DNA of 64,000 nucleotides from Streptomyces hyderabadensis (GCF_020404845.1 NZ_JAIOJZ010000001.1:310001-374000), one strand, 5' to 3'; positions 1 through 10,625 are shown, counted from the first letter of the stretch. The notes: generated from the letters alone by a model not told the origin. Made by a program: numbers and translations.

Positions 1-83
1 TCCCGGTGCCTCGGTACCCGGCTCGTGCTCGACATGTGAACACCGGCGTCCGGTCCGGCCCGTTCGGGGCCGGATTCGATCGG

Positions 84-95
84 TAAGGTGTTCGT
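84..95 (+). promoter_or_regulatory. Probable leaderless promoter (-10) of the TetR gene
   Basis: TAAGGT at 84-89 fits the actinobacterial -10 pattern TANNNT and ends 6 bp before the ATG at 96. Transcription would therefore begin at or next to the start codon. The purine run in this stretch is too close to the ATG to act as a normal ribosome binding site. Confidence 0.45.
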
Positions 96-785
96 ATGAC
101 TACCGGGGTACGCCGCAGAATGGGCGTCGAGGAGCGGCGGCAGCAGTTGATCGGCGTCGCGCTCGATCTGTTCAGCCGCCGCTCGCCCGACGAGGTCTCC
201 ATCGACGAGATAGCGTCGGCCGCGGGCATCTCGCGCCCGCTGGTCTACCACTACTTCCCCGGCAAACTCAGCTTGTACGAGGCCGCGTTGCAGCGTGCCT
301 CGGACGATCTGGCGGCCCGGTTCGTGGAGCCGCGCGAGGGCCCGCTGGGCGCGCGGCTGCTGCGCGTGATGGGCCGCTACTTCGACTTCGTCGACGAGCA
401 CGGCCCGGGCTTCTCGGCCCTGATGCGCGGCGGCCCGGCCGTGGGCTCGTCCACGACCAACGCGCTCGTGGACTCCGTGCGGCAGGCCGCGTATGTCCAG
501 ATCCTTTCGCACCTGGACGTCACCGAGCCGCCCGCGCGGCTGGAGCTGGTCGTGCGCTCCTGGATCTCGCTCGCCGAGTCGACGGCGCTGCTCTGGCTGG
601 ACGGCCGCCGCATCCCGCGCGCCGAGCTGGAGGCGCAGCTCGTGCACGACTTCGCCGCGCTGCTGGCGGTGAGCGCCGCCTACGACGAGGAGACGGGCGC
701 CCTCCTGCGCCGCGTGATCGCGGACGAACCGGCCGACGGCCCCTTCGCGGACCTGGTCGGCCGGCTCACCGGATTCATGGACTAG
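96..785 (+). CDS. TetR/AcrR-family transcriptional regulator
   Basis: A 229-residue one-component repressor-type regulator. The N-terminal helix-turn-helix is clear: VSIDEIASAAGISRPLVYHY followed by FPGKLSLYEAAL (about residues 34-66), the TetR_N signature. The remaining roughly 150 residues form the variable, mostly helical ligand-binding domain, from which no ligand can be inferred. It converges on the CHMI-family gene and overlaps it by 4 bp at the stop codons (782-785). Its target and effector are unknown. The TetR call is firm; the function is not. The start is chosen because a -10 hexamer sits 6 bp upstream. Confidence 0.9.
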   Translation: MTTGVRRRMGVEERRQQLIGVALDLFSRRSPDEVSIDEIASAAGISRPLVYHYFPGKLSLYEAALQRASDDLAARFVEPREGPLGARLLRVMGRYFDFVDEHGPGFSALMRGGPAVGSSTTNALVDSVRQAAYVQILSHLDVTEPPARLELVVRSWISLAESTALLWLDGRRIPRAELEAQLVHDFAALLAVSAAYDEETGALLRRVIADEPADGPFADLVGRLTGFMD

Positions 786-1138
786 CTCTCGTACTTCCGG
801 TACGACGGGTCGAGGTCGCGGACCTCGGCGGAGGCGTGCAGGGCGAGGCCGTCGCCCGGCTTGGCGTACTGCCGCAGCAGTTCCAGGACGGCCTCGGTCA
901 GCCGCGCCTTGGTCTCGTCGGTGCGGCCCGCGAGCAGCCCGAGCGTGACGTGCACGACGGCGTGCCCCTCGGGGTCGGGACCGACGACGGTGTCCTCGGT
1001 GCGGCGGAACTGCGTCTTGCACGCCGGCGGCTTCGCGGCCGCGATCTCGACCACGGCCTCGTGCAGGGCCCGCGCGAAGGCGGGCCGGTCGAAGTCGTCG
1101 GCGAGCCGGTCGGAGTAGTCGACGGTGATCTGCGGCAT
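782..1138 (-). CDS. 5-carboxymethyl-2-hydroxymuconate delta-isomerase (HpaF/CHMI) family protein
   Basis: A 118-residue member of the tautomerase superfamily. After the initiator Met comes Pro, giving MPQITVDYSDRL; in this superfamily the exposed N-terminal proline is the catalytic base. The middle VVHVTLGLLAGRT and the end VRDLDPSYRKY match the CHMI family, whose E. coli member acts in homoprotocatechuate degradation. No other gene of that pathway is nearby, so the substrate here is open. The ATG at 1138 is chosen because GGGAGGG lies just upstream; in-frame upstream starts have no such site. It follows the pullulanase gene by 55 bp on the same strand, so it may be read through from it. Confidence 0.8.
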   Translation of the reverse strand: MPQITVDYSDRLADDFDRPAFARALHEAVVEIAAAKPPACKTQFRRTEDTVVGPDPEGHAVVHVTLGLLAGRTDETKARLTEAVLELLRQYAKPGDGLALHASAEVRDLDPSYRKYES

Positions 1139-1193
1139 GAGCCCTCCCGTTGCGTGAACAGCAGGGCTCACCCTAACCACAGGTCCGCCGGCC

Positions 1194-4100
1194 TCAGCGG
1201 GTCCGCTCGAAGACCGCGACGGTGCGGCCCGGCACGGTGAACGTGCCGGTCTTCGCCGTGTACGCCGACCCCTTCACCACCGCGTCCGCGCCCGCGGCCT
1301 GCACCGGGTGCAGCCGGTAGCCGGTCCCGGCCGCCGCCGCCACGCGCTGCTCCTGCCGCTCGGGCGTGGCGTTGAAGACGACCACGAGGTCACCGAGGCG
1401 CATGGTGATCACGCCGGGCGTCTCGTCCTTGCCGGAGAGCGGGAAGGAGAGCCGGGACTGCACCTGCCCGGCGGTGGTGAGGGAGAAGTCCCGCTCGCTC
1501 GTCCGGATCCTCAGCAGGTCCCGGTACGCCGCCGAGGTGGCGGTGATCTGCGGGCAGCCGGCCTTCACCGCGCCCAGCAGGGGCTTGGCGTAGGGCCACT
1601 TGTCCTGGTTGTCGGCGGCCGGCGGCAGGCCCCGGCCGAAGCCGTTGCCGTCGGCGCAGTTCCAGTGCAGGGCGTTGAACCAGTCGCCGCTGTCGTAGGA
1701 GTTGCGGTCCAGGGACTTGGAGCGCAGCAGGTCGGTGCCCGCCTGGGAGAGCGCCGGGCCCTGCGAGAGGGCGGCGGTCGCCATGGCGAGGACCTGCATG
1801 CGGGCCCGGTCGTCGGCGGAGGTGTCCTTGGGCAGCTTGAAGGCGAGCGCGTCGAACAGGGACTCGTTGTCGTGCGCGTCGGCGTAGGCGAGGGCGTCGC
1901 CGGGTGCCGCCGCGTATCCGGCGGGGGCGCCGTTGTAGTCGACCTCGGAGCCCTTGACCTCCTTGCCGTCGGTGTCGGTGAAGGCGTAGTCGGCGAGGTT
2001 GCCGGTCAGCCCGACCTTGATCAGGTCCTGGTAGTGCAGCAGGCGCGCCTTCTGCTCGGCCTCGGTGCCGTTGGCCTTCGAGGAGTTGGGGTCGGTGTAG
2101 AGGCCGGAGGCGAAGCCCTGGACGCCGGGGTCCTCGTCGAAGGGGCCGCCGCCGCGCACGGCGTCGCGGGCCCGGTCGGAGAAGGTGGCGACGCCGGTGC
2201 CGGCCATGTTCTTCTGAGTGGCCTGGACGAAGCGGGCGTCGTCGGCGACCTCGCCGAAGTTCCAGCCCTCGCCGTACAGGATGATCTTCTTGCCGTCGAC
2301 GCCGTCCTTCTCGGGCGTCAGCTCGTCCAGCGCCTTGCGGACCGCGAGGATGTTGGCCTTGGGATGGTGGCCCATGAGGTCGAAGCGGAAGCCGTCGACC
2401 TTGTACTCCTTGGCCCAGGTGACGACCGAGTCGACGACGAGCTTGCCCATCATGGCGTTCTCGGTGGCGGTGTTGGCGCAGCAGGTGCTGTTGGCGACCG
2501 AGCCGTCGGCCAGCAGCCGCTGGTAGTAGCCGGGCACGATCCGGTCCAGGACGCTCGTCTCGGCCTGGCCGCTCGCGGCCGTGTGGTTGTAGACGACGTC
2601 CATGACCACGCGCAGGCCGTCCTCGTTGAGGGCCTTGACCATCTTCCGGAACTCGACCGTGCGCGCGGTGCCGTCCGGGTCGGTGGCGTAGGACCCCTCG
2701 GGGACCGTGTAGTGGTACGGGTCGTAGCCCCAGTTGAAGGCGTCCTTGGCGGCGGCCTTGGTCACGCACTCCTGCTGCTTCTCGGAGTCCGCCGGGAGGG
2801 CGGCGAGGTCGCAGTCGGGCGTGGTCTGCTCGGACTTCCGCTCGGGGATGGTGGCGATGTCGAAGGCGGGCAGCAGGTGCACGTAGGAGGTACCGGCCTC
2901 GGCCAGCTCGCGCAGATGCTTCGAGCCGTCGCTCTTCTTGTCGGTGAAGGCCAGGTAGGTGCCCCGGTGGCCTGCGTCCGCCGTCGGGTCGGCGACGGAG
3001 AAGTCGCGGATGTGCAGCTCCTGGATCTGGGCGTCCCTGAGCGGCACCGCCTTCGGCTTGTCGTAGTCGTTCCAGACGCGCGGGGCGAGAGAGCGGTCGT
3101 CCAGGTCGACGACGAGGCTGCGCTCGGAGTCGGTGGTCAGGGCGAGCGAGTACGGGTCGGTGACCTCGTTGGTGACGACCTTGCCCGCGGTGGGCGCCCA
3201 GACCGTGACGGCATACCGGTAGGGCTCGCCCTTCCAGGACTTCGGGCCGGTGACGGACCAGACGCCGGTGGCGTCGTCGCGCCGCATCCGCACCGTGCGG
3301 TCGCCGATCTCCAGCTTCACGTCCTGCGCGGTCGGCGCCCACACGGAGAGGGTGGGGCGGCCGTGCCGGAAGACCGGGCCGAGGTCGGCCTTCGTCGCGG
3401 CGGCGGCCCAGAGGTCGTCCAGGACACCGGCGGTCTGCACGCCGGTCGCCGCGAGCACGGCACCGGTGGCGGTGCGCTGGGTGGCGACGACCTGGCCGCG
3501 CAGGGCCTCGCGGACCCGGTCGCGGTCGCGCGGGTCGACCGACCAGGCGGTGTACTCCTTCAGGTGCGGGAACTTCGCCTTCTGGGCGTCGGTGAGAGCG
3601 CTCTTGGTGAGGCGGAGCCACTGCTGGTCGTCGCCGGTGAGCCGGCCGCCCTCGGCGGTGATCGAACCGGTGCGGGAGGCGAGCAGCTGGGTGGAGGCGG
3701 CGCCCTCGGAGCCGTTCCAGGCGACGGTGTCCCGGTCGATCCAGACCGCCTTGGAGGTGGTGAGGTCCACGGCCGCCGCCGAGCCCGCGGGCTGCGGCAG
3801 CAGGTGGTCCTCCTGACCGCTCAGCAGCCACACCTCGTGACCGTCGGCCTTGAGGTCCAGGGCCTGGTCGGTGGGCAGGTCCTTCTCGTCGCCCTTGTGG
3901 ACGATGTAGCTCAGGCTGCTCGCGCCCTCGGTGAGGAGCACCTCGAAGACCGCGCCGTAGGGGTCGGTCCTGACCGGCTGGAGCGGCTTGGCCCAGTCGG
4001 TGGGGTTCGCGGCGTCGCCCCAGACGTGCAGGCCCCAGCCGTCGTAGTCGCCGTCGGCCCGGTGGTAGTGCAGTACGGCCTTGGTGGTGTCCTGGGCCGG

Positions 4101-6608
4101 GTACTCGGGCCGCTCCGTGGCGACCTGCTCCTTGCCCTGCTCGATCCACACCTCGCCGGTCTCGGTGACGTCGATGCTGCGGTCGGCGGCGACGTCCTTG
4201 TTGCCGTCCTTGTCGATGACGAGGAAGCCCACGTCGGAGGCGCCGGGCTTGAGCTTGACGTAGGCGAAGGCGCCGTAGGCGTCCCGGCCGCTGAAGGGGT
4301 GGCTCTTCGGCCACTCGGTGGCCTCGCCCTCGGCGAGGTCGCCCCAGGCGTACAGGCCCCAGTCGTCGTAGTTCCCGTCCGCGCGCTCGTAGTGGACGAC
4401 CGCGTAGTCCCGGAAGGCGGCGGTGGGCACCTCCTCGGCGGGCGGGGTGCCGGTGGTGGAGGCGGCCGTGGCGCTCGCGGTGCGGCCCGCCGAGTCGACG
4501 ACGACCGCCTTGTAGCGCAGGGCGGTGCCGGCCGGGGTGTCGGCGCCGATGGTGTGGGTGACCTTGTAGGGGGCGTGGTCGGCGGTGCCGAGGGTGCGCC
4601 ACCTGCCGTCGCCGGTCTGGGCGGCGAAGACGACGCGGCTGAGCTGTCCGCCCGCGACGTCGGCGGTCAGCTCGACGGTTCCGGTGGCGCCGGGGTCCGG
4701 GGCGCGGAGGGTGATCGTCGGCTTGGCGGCGGGCGGGGCGAGCGGGCCCGCGGCCTTGAGGACGACGGCCGACCGGGCGGGGACGGTGACGGTGACCTTC
4801 TTGTCGGCTCCCGACTTCACGGTGGCGTCGGTGCCGTAGAGGCCGCGGAAGGTCATGCCGGCCGAGCCGGTGGCGAAGGTGGCGGTCTTCGCGGCGTCGG
4901 CGTTGTTGAAGGCGACGACGTACTCGGTGCCGGTCTTCGCGTCGGTGCGGGAGACGGCGTAGATCCCGGGGCCGTCGGCGGCGTACCGCTCGGTCTGGAC
5001 GCCGTCGGCGAGGGCGGGGTTGGCCTTGCGGAGCTTGGCGAGAGCACTGATCTGCCGGTAGAGCGGGGCGCTCGTGTCGTAGGCCGCGTCGGCGTGGGTG
5101 CGGTCGGTGCCTAGCTGGTCGTCGTCGAGGTAGTCGGCGGTGCGGGAGGCGAACATCGGCTGGCGGGCGTCCTTGTCGCCGCCCGCGCCGGTGAAGCCCT
5201 GCTCGTCGCCGTAGTAGATCACCGGGTTGCCGCGGCTGAGGAACATCAGCTCGTTGGCGAGCCTGTCCTTCTGCAGCAGTTCGGCGTCGGTGGCCTCCGG
5301 GTCGTCCTGCTTCAGGAAGGTCCCGATGCGGCCCATGTCGTGGTTGCCGAGGAAGGTGACCTGCTCGTACGCGTTGGCCTTGTCGGTCGTGTACTTGTAG
5401 TCGTCGCCGAAGACTGAGGCGAGTCTCTGCGCGCTGCCGCCCTGGGAGGCGTAGGCGCGGGCCGCGTCCTGGAAGGGGAAGTCCAGGGTGGAGTCCAGGC
5501 GGCCCTCGGTGACGTAGGGCGCGGTGACGGAGGTGTCGGCGGAGTAGACCTCGCCGAACATGAAGAAGTCGTCGCGGCCCTTCTTGGCGGCGTAGGCGTC
5601 CAGGGCGGTCGCCCACTGGGTCCAGAACTCCATGTCGACGTGCTTCACGGTGTCGATCCGGAAGCCGTCGATGGCGAAGTCCTTGACCCACCGCTGGTAG
5701 ATCTTCTCCATGCCGCTGACGACCTCGGGACGCTCGGTCCACAGGTCGTCGAGGCCGTTGAAGTCGCCGTAGGTGGCCGACTCGCCGGCCCAGGTGGAGT
5801 CGCCCCGGTTGTGGTACATGGCCGGGTCGTTGAGCCAGGACGGCACCTTGAGGTCCTGCTTCGCGGCCGGTACGACCGGGGTGCGCGGGAAGGAGTCGCC
5901 GTCCACCCGCGGGAACCGGCGCTCGCCGTCCGCGTAGTCGGCGTCGTCGAAGGGCTGTCCGTCCTTGGTCAGGTAGGGGAAGGCGCCCTTGGAGAGGTAG
6001 TCGTAGGACTTCTCCTGGTAGTCGACGACGTCGGCGGTGTGGTTGGTGATGACGTCGAAGAAGACCTTCATGCCCTTGGCGTGGGCCTTGGAGATGAGGT
6101 TCTTCAGGTCCTGGTTGGTGCCGAAGTGCGGATCGACCCGGGTGAAGTCGGTGATCCAGTAGCCGTGGTACCCGGCGGAGGCGTCCTTGCCGGTGCCCTG
6201 CACGGGCTGGTTCTTGAAGATGGGCGCCATCCAGATGGCGGTGGTGCCCAGGCCCTTGATGTAGTCGAGCTTCTCGGTCAGGCCCTTGAGGTCGCCGCCC
6301 TGGTAGAAGCCCTTGTCGGTGGGGTCGTAGCCGGTGGTGAGCCGGGTGCCGGTCAGGCCGCCCCTGTCGTTGCGGGCGTCGCCGTTGGCGAAACGGTCCG
6401 GCAGGACGAAGTAGAACTGCTCACGCGTCAGGTCGTGGCGTGCGGCGGTCCTCGCCAGCTGCGCGTCGGACGGGGGCGCGGGCGGGGTGTCGGCCCGTGC
6501 GGCGAGCGGGGGGAGCAGGGCGGCGGCGAGCGCGGTCACGGTGACGGCCGCGACCCGTCTCACTCGTGCGGTGCGGCGCGTGGCAGGCGCCGGCCATCTC
6601 GGTATCAC
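1194..6608 (-). CDS. Secreted two-domain alpha-amylase / pullulanase (alpha-1,6-glucosidase), GH13
   Basis: An extracellular starch- and glycogen-degrading enzyme of 1,804 residues. The GTG at 6608 is preceded by AAGGAGCTC and starts a Sec signal peptide ([14 protein letters not shown]..., likely cut after ALAARA near residue 39). It contains two complete GH13 domains. The amylase-like first has DGFRID (D319), FGEVY (E353) and NHDM (D424). The pullulanase-like second has DGFRFD (D1410), YGEGW (E1447) and HDN (D1580). Between them lie two starch-binding/PUD-like repeats ([19 protein letters not shown] and [19 protein letters not shown]) and a CBM48-like stretch. The first half would cut alpha-1,4 links and the second branch points, giving maltodextrins for MalEFG. 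A CAAGTCTTG/CAAGACTTG palindrome upstream suggests MalR control. Confidence 0.92.
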   Translation of the reverse strand: MIPRWPAPATRRTARVRRVAAVTVTALAAALLPPLAARADTPPAPPSDAQLARTAARHDLTREQFYFVLPDRFANGDARNDRGGLTGTRLTTGYDPTDKGFYQGGDLKGLTEKLDYIKGLGTTAIWMAPIFKNQPVQGTGKDASAGYHGYWITDFTRVDPHFGTNQDLKNLISKAHAKGMKVFFDVITNHTADVVDYQEKSYDYLSKGAFPYLTKDGQPFDDADYADGERRFPRVDGDSFPRTPVVPAAKQDLKVPSWLNDPAMYHNRGDSTWAGESATYGDFNGLDDLWTERPEVVSGMEKIYQRWVKDFAIDGFRIDTVKHVDMEFWTQWATALDAYAAKKGRDDFFMFGEVYSADTSVTAPYVTEGRLDSTLDFPFQDAARAYASQGGSAQRLASVFGDDYKYTTDKANAYEQVTFLGNHDMGRIGTFLKQDDPEATDAELLQKDRLANELMFLSRGNPVIYYGDEQGFTGAGGDKDARQPMFASRTADYLDDDQLGTDRTHADAAYDTSAPLYRQISALAKLRKANPALADGVQTERYAADGPGIYAVSRTDAKTGTEYVVAFNNADAAKTATFATGSAGMTFRGLYGTDATVKSGADKKVTVTVPARSAVVLKAAGPLAPPAAKPTITLRAPDPGATGTVELTADVAGGQLSRVVFAAQTGDGRWRTLGTADHAPYKVTHTIGADTPAGTALRYKAVVVDSAGRTASATAASTTGTPPAEEVPTAAFRDYAVVHYERADGNYDDWGLYAWGDLAEGEATEWPKSHPFSGRDAYGAFAYVKLKPGASDVGFLVIDKDGNKDVAADRSIDVTETGEVWIEQGKEQVATERPEYPAQDTTKAVLHYHRADGDYDGWGLHVWGDAANPTDWAKPLQPVRTDPYGAVFEVLLTEGASSLSYIVHKGDEKDLPTDQALDLKADGHEVWLLSGQEDHLLPQPAGSAAAVDLTTSKAVWIDRDTVAWNGSEGAASTQLLASRTGSITAEGGRLTGDDQQWLRLTKSALTDAQKAKFPHLKEYTAWSVDPRDRDRVREALRGQVVATQRTATGAVLAATGVQTAGVLDDLWAAAATKADLGPVFRHGRPTLSVWAPTAQDVKLEIGDRTVRMRRDDATGVWSVTGPKSWKGEPYRYAVTVWAPTAGKVVTNEVTDPYSLALTTDSERSLVVDLDDRSLAPRVWNDYDKPKAVPLRDAQIQELHIRDFSVADPTADAGHRGTYLAFTDKKSDGSKHLRELAEAGTSYVHLLPAFDIATIPERKSEQTTPDCDLAALPADSEKQQECVTKAAAKDAFNWGYDPYHYTVPEGSYATDPDGTARTVEFRKMVKALNEDGLRVVMDVVYNHTAASGQAETSVLDRIVPGYYQRLLADGSVANSTCCANTATENAMMGKLVVDSVVTWAKEYKVDGFRFDLMGHHPKANILAVRKALDELTPEKDGVDGKKIILYGEGWNFGEVADDARFVQATQKNMAGTGVATFSDRARDAVRGGGPFDEDPGVQGFASGLYTDPNSSKANGTEAEQKARLLHYQDLIKVGLTGNLADYAFTDTDGKEVKGSEVDYNGAPAGYAAAPGDALAYADAHDNESLFDALAFKLPKDTSADDRARMQVLAMATAALSQGPALSQAGTDLLRSKSLDRNSYDSGDWFNALHWNCADGNGFGRGLPPAADNQDKWPYAKPLLGAVKAGCPQITATSAAYRDLLRIRTSERDFSLTTAGQVQSRLSFPLSGKDETPGVITMRLGDLVVVFNATPERQEQRVAAAAGTGYRLHPVQAAGADAVVKGSAYTAKTGTFTVPGRTVAVFERTR

Positions 6609-6673
6609 AGGCGTGAGCTCCTTGCGAATACGGCTCGTTCGGGTCCGACCCCGGCGAGACCGTAGCGCTGCCG

Positions 6674-6694
6674 CAAGTCTTGCGGCAAGACTTG
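6674..6694. promoter_or_regulatory. MalR-type operator in front of the pullulanase gene
   Basis: CAAGTCTTG and CAAGACTTG form an almost perfect inverted repeat around a central CGG, 66 bp upstream of the GTG. The CTTG(C)/(G)CAAG half-sites match those between malE and malR. Streptomyces amylase promoters are known to carry CTTGCAG-like motifs recognised by the LacI-family regulator MalR/Reg1, so regulation by MalR is the natural inference. Confidence 0.7.
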
Positions 6695-6760
6695 CGAAAG
6701 TAACGGAAAGGATTTTCACAGGACTTGCCCGGGTCACCCGGCGGGCCCGCGGACGCGCGA

Positions 6761-6794
6761 GGGCCCGCCACTCCCCTGGGGAAGCGGCGGGCCC
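6761..6794 (-). terminator. Terminator-like hairpin after aglA
   Basis: GGGCCCGCC (6761-6769) and GGCGGGCCC (6786-6794) are perfect complements around a 16-nt loop. The hairpin lies 22 bp beyond the aglA stop, separating aglA from the pullulanase promoter. There is no T-run, as is usual for Streptomyces terminators. Confidence 0.75.
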
Positions 6795-6815
6795 TTCAGC
6801 GGTCCCAAGGGAGCG

Positions 6816-8549
6816 TCAGGCGCGGGTCCACCACACCGTGGTGTCCGCCGGCACCTTCGCCTCGCCGGCCGCCTCGGTGATCTCGCCGCTGGCCAGCAGG
6901 ACGCGCCCGTACGCGGGCGTCGCCACCGACTCGCCGGTGGTGTTGGCGACGCACACGAAGTCGCCGCGCCGGAAGGCGACGACGCCCTCGGGGGCGCGCA
7001 GCCACTCGACCGCGTCGCCCGCGCCGAGGTCGGCGGTGGAGCGGCGGACGGCCAGGGCCGCGCGGTACAGCTCCAGGGTGGAGCCGGGCGTGCCGGTCTG
7101 CGCCTCGACGCTCAGCTCGCCCCAGCCCGCCGGCTGCGGCAGCCAGCTGCCGCCGTCGCCGAAGCCGTACGAGGAGCCCTCGCGGGTCCACGGGATCGGC
7201 ACCCGGCAGCCGTCGCGGAAGCCGTCCTGGCCCGCGCCCCGGAAGTAGGCCGGGTCCTGGCGCACCTCGTCGGGCAGGTCGACGACGTCCGGGAGGCCCA
7301 GCTCCTCGCCCTGGTAGACGTAGGCCGAGCCGGGCAGGGCCAGCATGAGGAGGGTCGCGGCGCGGGCCCGGCGCAGGCCCAGGGCGCGGTCGCCGGCCAG
7401 GCGGATCTGGGTGCCGAGGCCCGCCGGGTTGGCGAAGCGGGTGGCGTGCCGGGTGACGTCGTGGTTGGACAGGACCCAGGTGGCGGGGGCGCCGACCGGG
7501 CGCATGGCGTCCAGGGTGCGGTCAATGACCGTGCGCAGTTCCTCGGCGTCCCAGTGGGTGCCCAGGTACTGGAAGTTGAACGCCTGGTGCAGCTCGTCGG
7601 GGCGGACGTAGTTGGCGGTGCGCTCGACGGTCGGGGTCCACGCCTCGGCGACGAAGATGCGCCCACCCGTCACCCGCCCCCGCCCTTCTGCGGAAGGCCC
7701 TTCGGGCCCCATTGCATCGCTGTACTCGTCGAGGATGCGGCGCCACTGCCGGTAGATCTCGTGCACGCCGTCCTGGTCGAAGAACGGCATGACATCGTTG
7801 CCCAGCAGCTTCAACTGCTCGTGGGATCCAAGGTCGGGCAGGCCCTCGGCCTTCACCATGCCGTGCGCGACGTCGATGCGGAAGCCGTCCACGCCCATGT
7901 CCAGCCAGAACCGCAGGATGGAGCGGAACTCGTCGCCGACGGCCGGGTGCTCCCAGTTGAAGTCGGGCTGCTCGGGGGCGAACAGGTGCAGGTACCACTC
8001 CCCCGGCGTGCCGTCGGGCTCGGTGACCCGGGTCCAGGCGGGGCCGCCGAAGATGGACTCCCAGTCGTTGGGCGGCAGTTCGCCGTTCTTCCCCTTGCCG
8101 GGGCGGAAGTGGTAGCGGTCCCGCAGCGGCGAGCCGGGGCCCTCCGCCAGGGCGCGCTTGAACCAGTCGTACTGGTCGGAGGAGTGGTTGGGCACCAGGT
8201 CGACGATGATGCGCAGGCCCAGCGCGTGGGCGTCGCGGATCAGGGCGTCGGCGTCCAGGAGGGTGCCGAACATCGGATCGACGGCACGGTAGTCGGCGAC
8301 GTCGTAGCCGGCGTCGGCCTGCGGGGAGGCGTAGAAGGGGCTGAGCCACACGGCGTCCACGCCCAGGTCGCGCAGGTACGGCAGGCGGGTGCGGACACCC
8401 TCCAGGTCGCCCATGCCGTCGCCGTTGCTGTCGGCGAAACTGCGCGGGTACACCTGGTAGATGACCGCGTCCCGCCACCAGTCGGGGCGCCCTGCGACGG
8501 TGGCGACGGCGGAGGTGGGGGCCGGTGCGGCGGAGTGCTGCTGGCTCAT
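6816..8549 (-). CDS. aglA: Intracellular alpha-glucosidase (GH13, oligo-1,6/alpha-1,4-glucosidase type)
   Basis: A 577-residue GH13 enzyme with no signal peptide, so it should act on maltose and maltodextrins after import. WWRDAVIYQVYPRSFADSNG opens the barrel. GFRIDVAHG carries the nucleophile Asp, FVAEAW the acid Glu and LSNHDV the third carboxylate; the loop DLVPNHSS is also typical. The ATG at 8549 has AAGGAC upstream. It is the last gene of malEFG-aglA, 146 bp after malG with a 13-bp-stem hairpin between them, and a terminator follows. Regulation by MalR through the malE promoter is likely. The symbol follows the S. coelicolor arrangement. Confidence 0.92.
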   Translation of the reverse strand: MSQQHSAAPAPTSAVATVAGRPDWWRDAVIYQVYPRSFADSNGDGMGDLEGVRTRLPYLRDLGVDAVWLSPFYASPQADAGYDVADYRAVDPMFGTLLDADALIRDAHALGLRIIVDLVPNHSSDQYDWFKRALAEGPGSPLRDRYHFRPGKGKNGELPPNDWESIFGGPAWTRVTEPDGTPGEWYLHLFAPEQPDFNWEHPAVGDEFRSILRFWLDMGVDGFRIDVAHGMVKAEGLPDLGSHEQLKLLGNDVMPFFDQDGVHEIYRQWRRILDEYSDAMGPEGPSAEGRGRVTGGRIFVAEAWTPTVERTANYVRPDELHQAFNFQYLGTHWDAEELRTVIDRTLDAMRPVGAPATWVLSNHDVTRHATRFANPAGLGTQIRLAGDRALGLRRARAATLLMLALPGSAYVYQGEELGLPDVVDLPDEVRQDPAYFRGAGQDGFRDGCRVPIPWTREGSSYGFGDGGSWLPQPAGWGELSVEAQTGTPGSTLELYRAALAVRRSTADLGAGDAVEWLRAPEGVVAFRRGDFVCVANTTGESVATPAYGRVLLASGEITEAAGEAKVPADTTVWWTRA

Positions 8550-8613
8550 GTCGTCCTTGGTACGTAGCGGAACGGAGTGGAGGCATGGGTGGGCGCGGGC
8601 GGGGGAAGGGCGG

Positions 8614-8654
8614 CCGGCCGCGGTGCAGCGGGGTCGGATGGGCACCGCGGCCGG
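8614..8654 (-). other. Intercistronic hairpin between malG and aglA
   Basis: A perfect 13-bp stem: CCGGCCGCGGTGC (8614-8626) pairs with GCACCGCGGCCGG (8642-8654) over a 15-nt loop. Placed inside the operon, it probably tunes aglA expression relative to the transporter genes through partial termination or mRNA processing. Confidence 0.65.
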
Positions 8655-8695
8655 ACGTTTCCGGGTCGGGCTCTCGGCCCTCGGTGATCGGGCGA

Positions 8696-9607
8696 TCAGC
8701 CCTTCGTGCCGCCCGCGGTGAGGCCGGTCACCAGGTTCTTCTGCACGAGGTAGAAGAACGCCGAGACGGGTATCGCGACCAGCACGGCGGTGGCCGCCAT
8801 CAGGTTGCGCTGCGCGTCGTGCTCGCTGACGAAGCTCTGCAGTCCGACGGCGAAGGTGTACTTGGTGTCGCTCAGCATGAACGTCGAGGCGAAGGCGACC
8901 TCGCCGAAGGCCGTGATGAAGCTGTAGAACCCGGCGACCGCGAGGCCCGGCCGGGCCAGCGGCAGGATCAGCCGGAAGAAGGTGCCGAACGGGGTCAGCC
9001 CGTCCACCCGCCCGGCCTCGTCGATCTCGAACGGGATGGTGTCGAAGTAGCCCTTGAGCAGCCAGGCGCAGTACGGCACCGCCGTGGAGCAGTAGACGAG
9101 GATCAGTCCGAAGTAGCTGTCGATGAGCTGCAGCTCCGACAGGAGCTGGTACATCGGCACGATCAGGACCGCGATGGGGAACATCTGGGTGACCAGCAGG
9201 ACCCACATGAGCTTCCGGTAGCCGGGGAAGCGCATCCGGGAGACCGCGTAGCCGGTGGTCGCGGCGACCAGCACGCCGATGACGGTGGTGCCCAGCGAGA
9301 CGATCAGCGAACTCTTCAGCCAGTCGAAGAAGTTGGTGTCCTGGAGCACGAACGCGTAGTTGTCGAAGGTCATCTTCGACCAGATGCGTCCGGGGTGCAG
9401 GTAGTCGTTCTTGTCCGGGCCGAGGGACAGGTAGACCAGCCAGGCGACCGGGAAGAGCGCGACGAGGCTCGCGACGGTCAGCACGCCGTGGGAGGCCAGC
9501 GACGCGGCGCGGCTGCGTTCGCCGCGGCGGCGCACCTTGCCCGGCGGCGCGGTGGGCGCGGTGATCTGCTCGGCGGGGGCCTGGGTGGGTGCGGTGCTTG
9601 TACTCAT
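8696..9607 (-). CDS. malG: Maltose/maltodextrin ABC transporter permease MalG
   Basis: An inner-membrane permease of 303 residues with about six membrane segments, the first near HGVLTVASLVALFPVAWLVYL. The cytoplasmic EAA loop that contacts the ATPase reads EIDEAGRVDGLTPFGTFFRLILPLARPG. The ATG at 9607 is chosen because GGCAGGAGCC lies 5-10 nt upstream; an in-frame ATG twelve codons earlier would overlap the end of malF. Only 13 bp separate it from malF. No ATPase gene is in the cluster. In Streptomyces the shared ATPase MsiK, encoded elsewhere, energises this importer, so the same is inferred here. Confidence 0.94.
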   Translation of the reverse strand: MSTSTAPTQAPAEQITAPTAPPGKVRRRGERSRAASLASHGVLTVASLVALFPVAWLVYLSLGPDKNDYLHPGRIWSKMTFDNYAFVLQDTNFFDWLKSSLIVSLGTTVIGVLVAATTGYAVSRMRFPGYRKLMWVLLVTQMFPIAVLIVPMYQLLSELQLIDSYFGLILVYCSTAVPYCAWLLKGYFDTIPFEIDEAGRVDGLTPFGTFFRLILPLARPGLAVAGFYSFITAFGEVAFASTFMLSDTKYTFAVGLQSFVSEHDAQRNLMAATAVLVAIPVSAFFYLVQKNLVTGLTAGGTKG

Positions 9608-9620
9608 GGCGGCTCCTGCC

Positions 9621-10625
9621 TCAGTTCGCGAGCTGCTGCTCATTGCGGTTCAGCCAGCGGCGGTAGAAGGAGGTGAAGACGATCAGGATGGCCAGCAGCA
9701 GGATGCCGTAGGCCGCGGACTGCGCGAAGTCGCGCGGCTGCTGCCCGAAGCCGAGCTGGTACGCCCAGGTGACGAGGATCTGCGCGTCGGGGGCGGTGTT
9801 CCCGAACAGCAGGAAGATCACGGCGAACTGGTTGAAGGTCCAGATGATGCCGAGCAGCACGACGGTGGAGCTGACCGAGCGCAGACCGGGGAGCGTGACG
9901 TAGCGGAAGCGCTGCCAGGCGTTGGCACCGTCCATCTCGGAGGCCTCGTAGAGGCTGTTGTCGATGGACTGCAGGCCGCCGAGGAGCGAGACCATCATGA
10001 ACGGCACACCGCACCAGGTGTTGACCATGATCGCGGAGAACCGCTGCCAGAAGGTGTCCTCCAGCCAGGCCGGCGTCGGCAGGTGCAGCCAGTCCAGGGC
10101 GGAGTTGACGATGCCCTGGTCGGCGAGCATGAAGCGCCAGCCGAAGACGGTGACGAAGGTGGGCACGGCCCAGGGCAGGACCAGGACCAGCCGGTAGAAG
10201 GTGCGGCCGCGCAGCTTCTGGTTGAGCAGCAGGGCGAGCCCGAGGCCGATGAAGAAGTGCAGGCCGACGCAGACCGCCGTCCACACGATGGTCCAGATGA
10301 AGTGCGACCAGAAGCGGTCGTAGGCCGTCGGGCCCCAGAGGATGTCGGCGTAGTTGTCCAGGCCGACGAACTTGTAGGTGGCCTCGATCTCGTTGACGCC
10401 GATGGTGCGCGCGCTGTTGAGGCTGTTGGCGTCGGTGAGGGTGAGGTAGAGGCCGTAGCCCAGCGGGTACAGCACGAGGACGCCGATCACGACGGCCACC
10501 GGCGCGATCATGGCGTAGGCGTACCAGTGCTTCTGGTAGCCGTCTTTCAGACGCCGGCCGAGGCCGGGCCGCGGGGTGCGGTCACCGCGGCGCTTGCCGG
10601 TCGCGCGGTCGATGGTGACTGTCAT
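9621..10625 (-). CDS. malF: Maltose/maltodextrin ABC transporter permease MalF
   Basis: A 334-residue permease that pairs with MalG to form the channel. The basic cytoplasmic N-terminus (KRRGDRTPRPGLGRRLKDG) leads into the first membrane helix, YAMIAPVAVVIGVLVLYPLG. The EAA loop is EASEMDGANAWQRFRYVTLPGL. The ATG at 10625 has GAAGGTG upstream. It follows malE after 113 bp that contain a strong hairpin, the usual arrangement that leaves the binding protein expressed above the permeases. Confidence 0.94.
   Translation of the reverse strand: MTVTIDRATGKRRGDRTPRPGLGRRLKDGYQKHWYAYAMIAPVAVVIGVLVLYPLGYGLYLTLTDANSLNSARTIGVNEIEATYKFVGLDNYADILWGPTAYDRFWSHFIWTIVWTAVCVGLHFFIGLGLALLLNQKLRGRTFYRLVLVLPWAVPTFVTVFGWRFMLADQGIVNSALDWLHLPTPAWLEDTFWQRFSAIMVNTWCGVPFMMVSLLGGLQSIDNSLYEASEMDGANAWQRFRYVTLPGLRSVSSTVVLLGIIWTFNQFAVIFLLFGNTAPDAQILVTWAYQLGFGQQPRDFAQSAAYGILLLAILIVFTSFYRRWLNRNEQQLAN

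Noticed and set aside
1308..5114. Very long open frames antisense to the pullulanase gene (one of 1,268 codons)
   Set aside because: Shadow of GC-rich codon use: the protein is low-complexity Gly/Val/Arg/Leu without domains, and the opposite strand has two intact GH13 domains.
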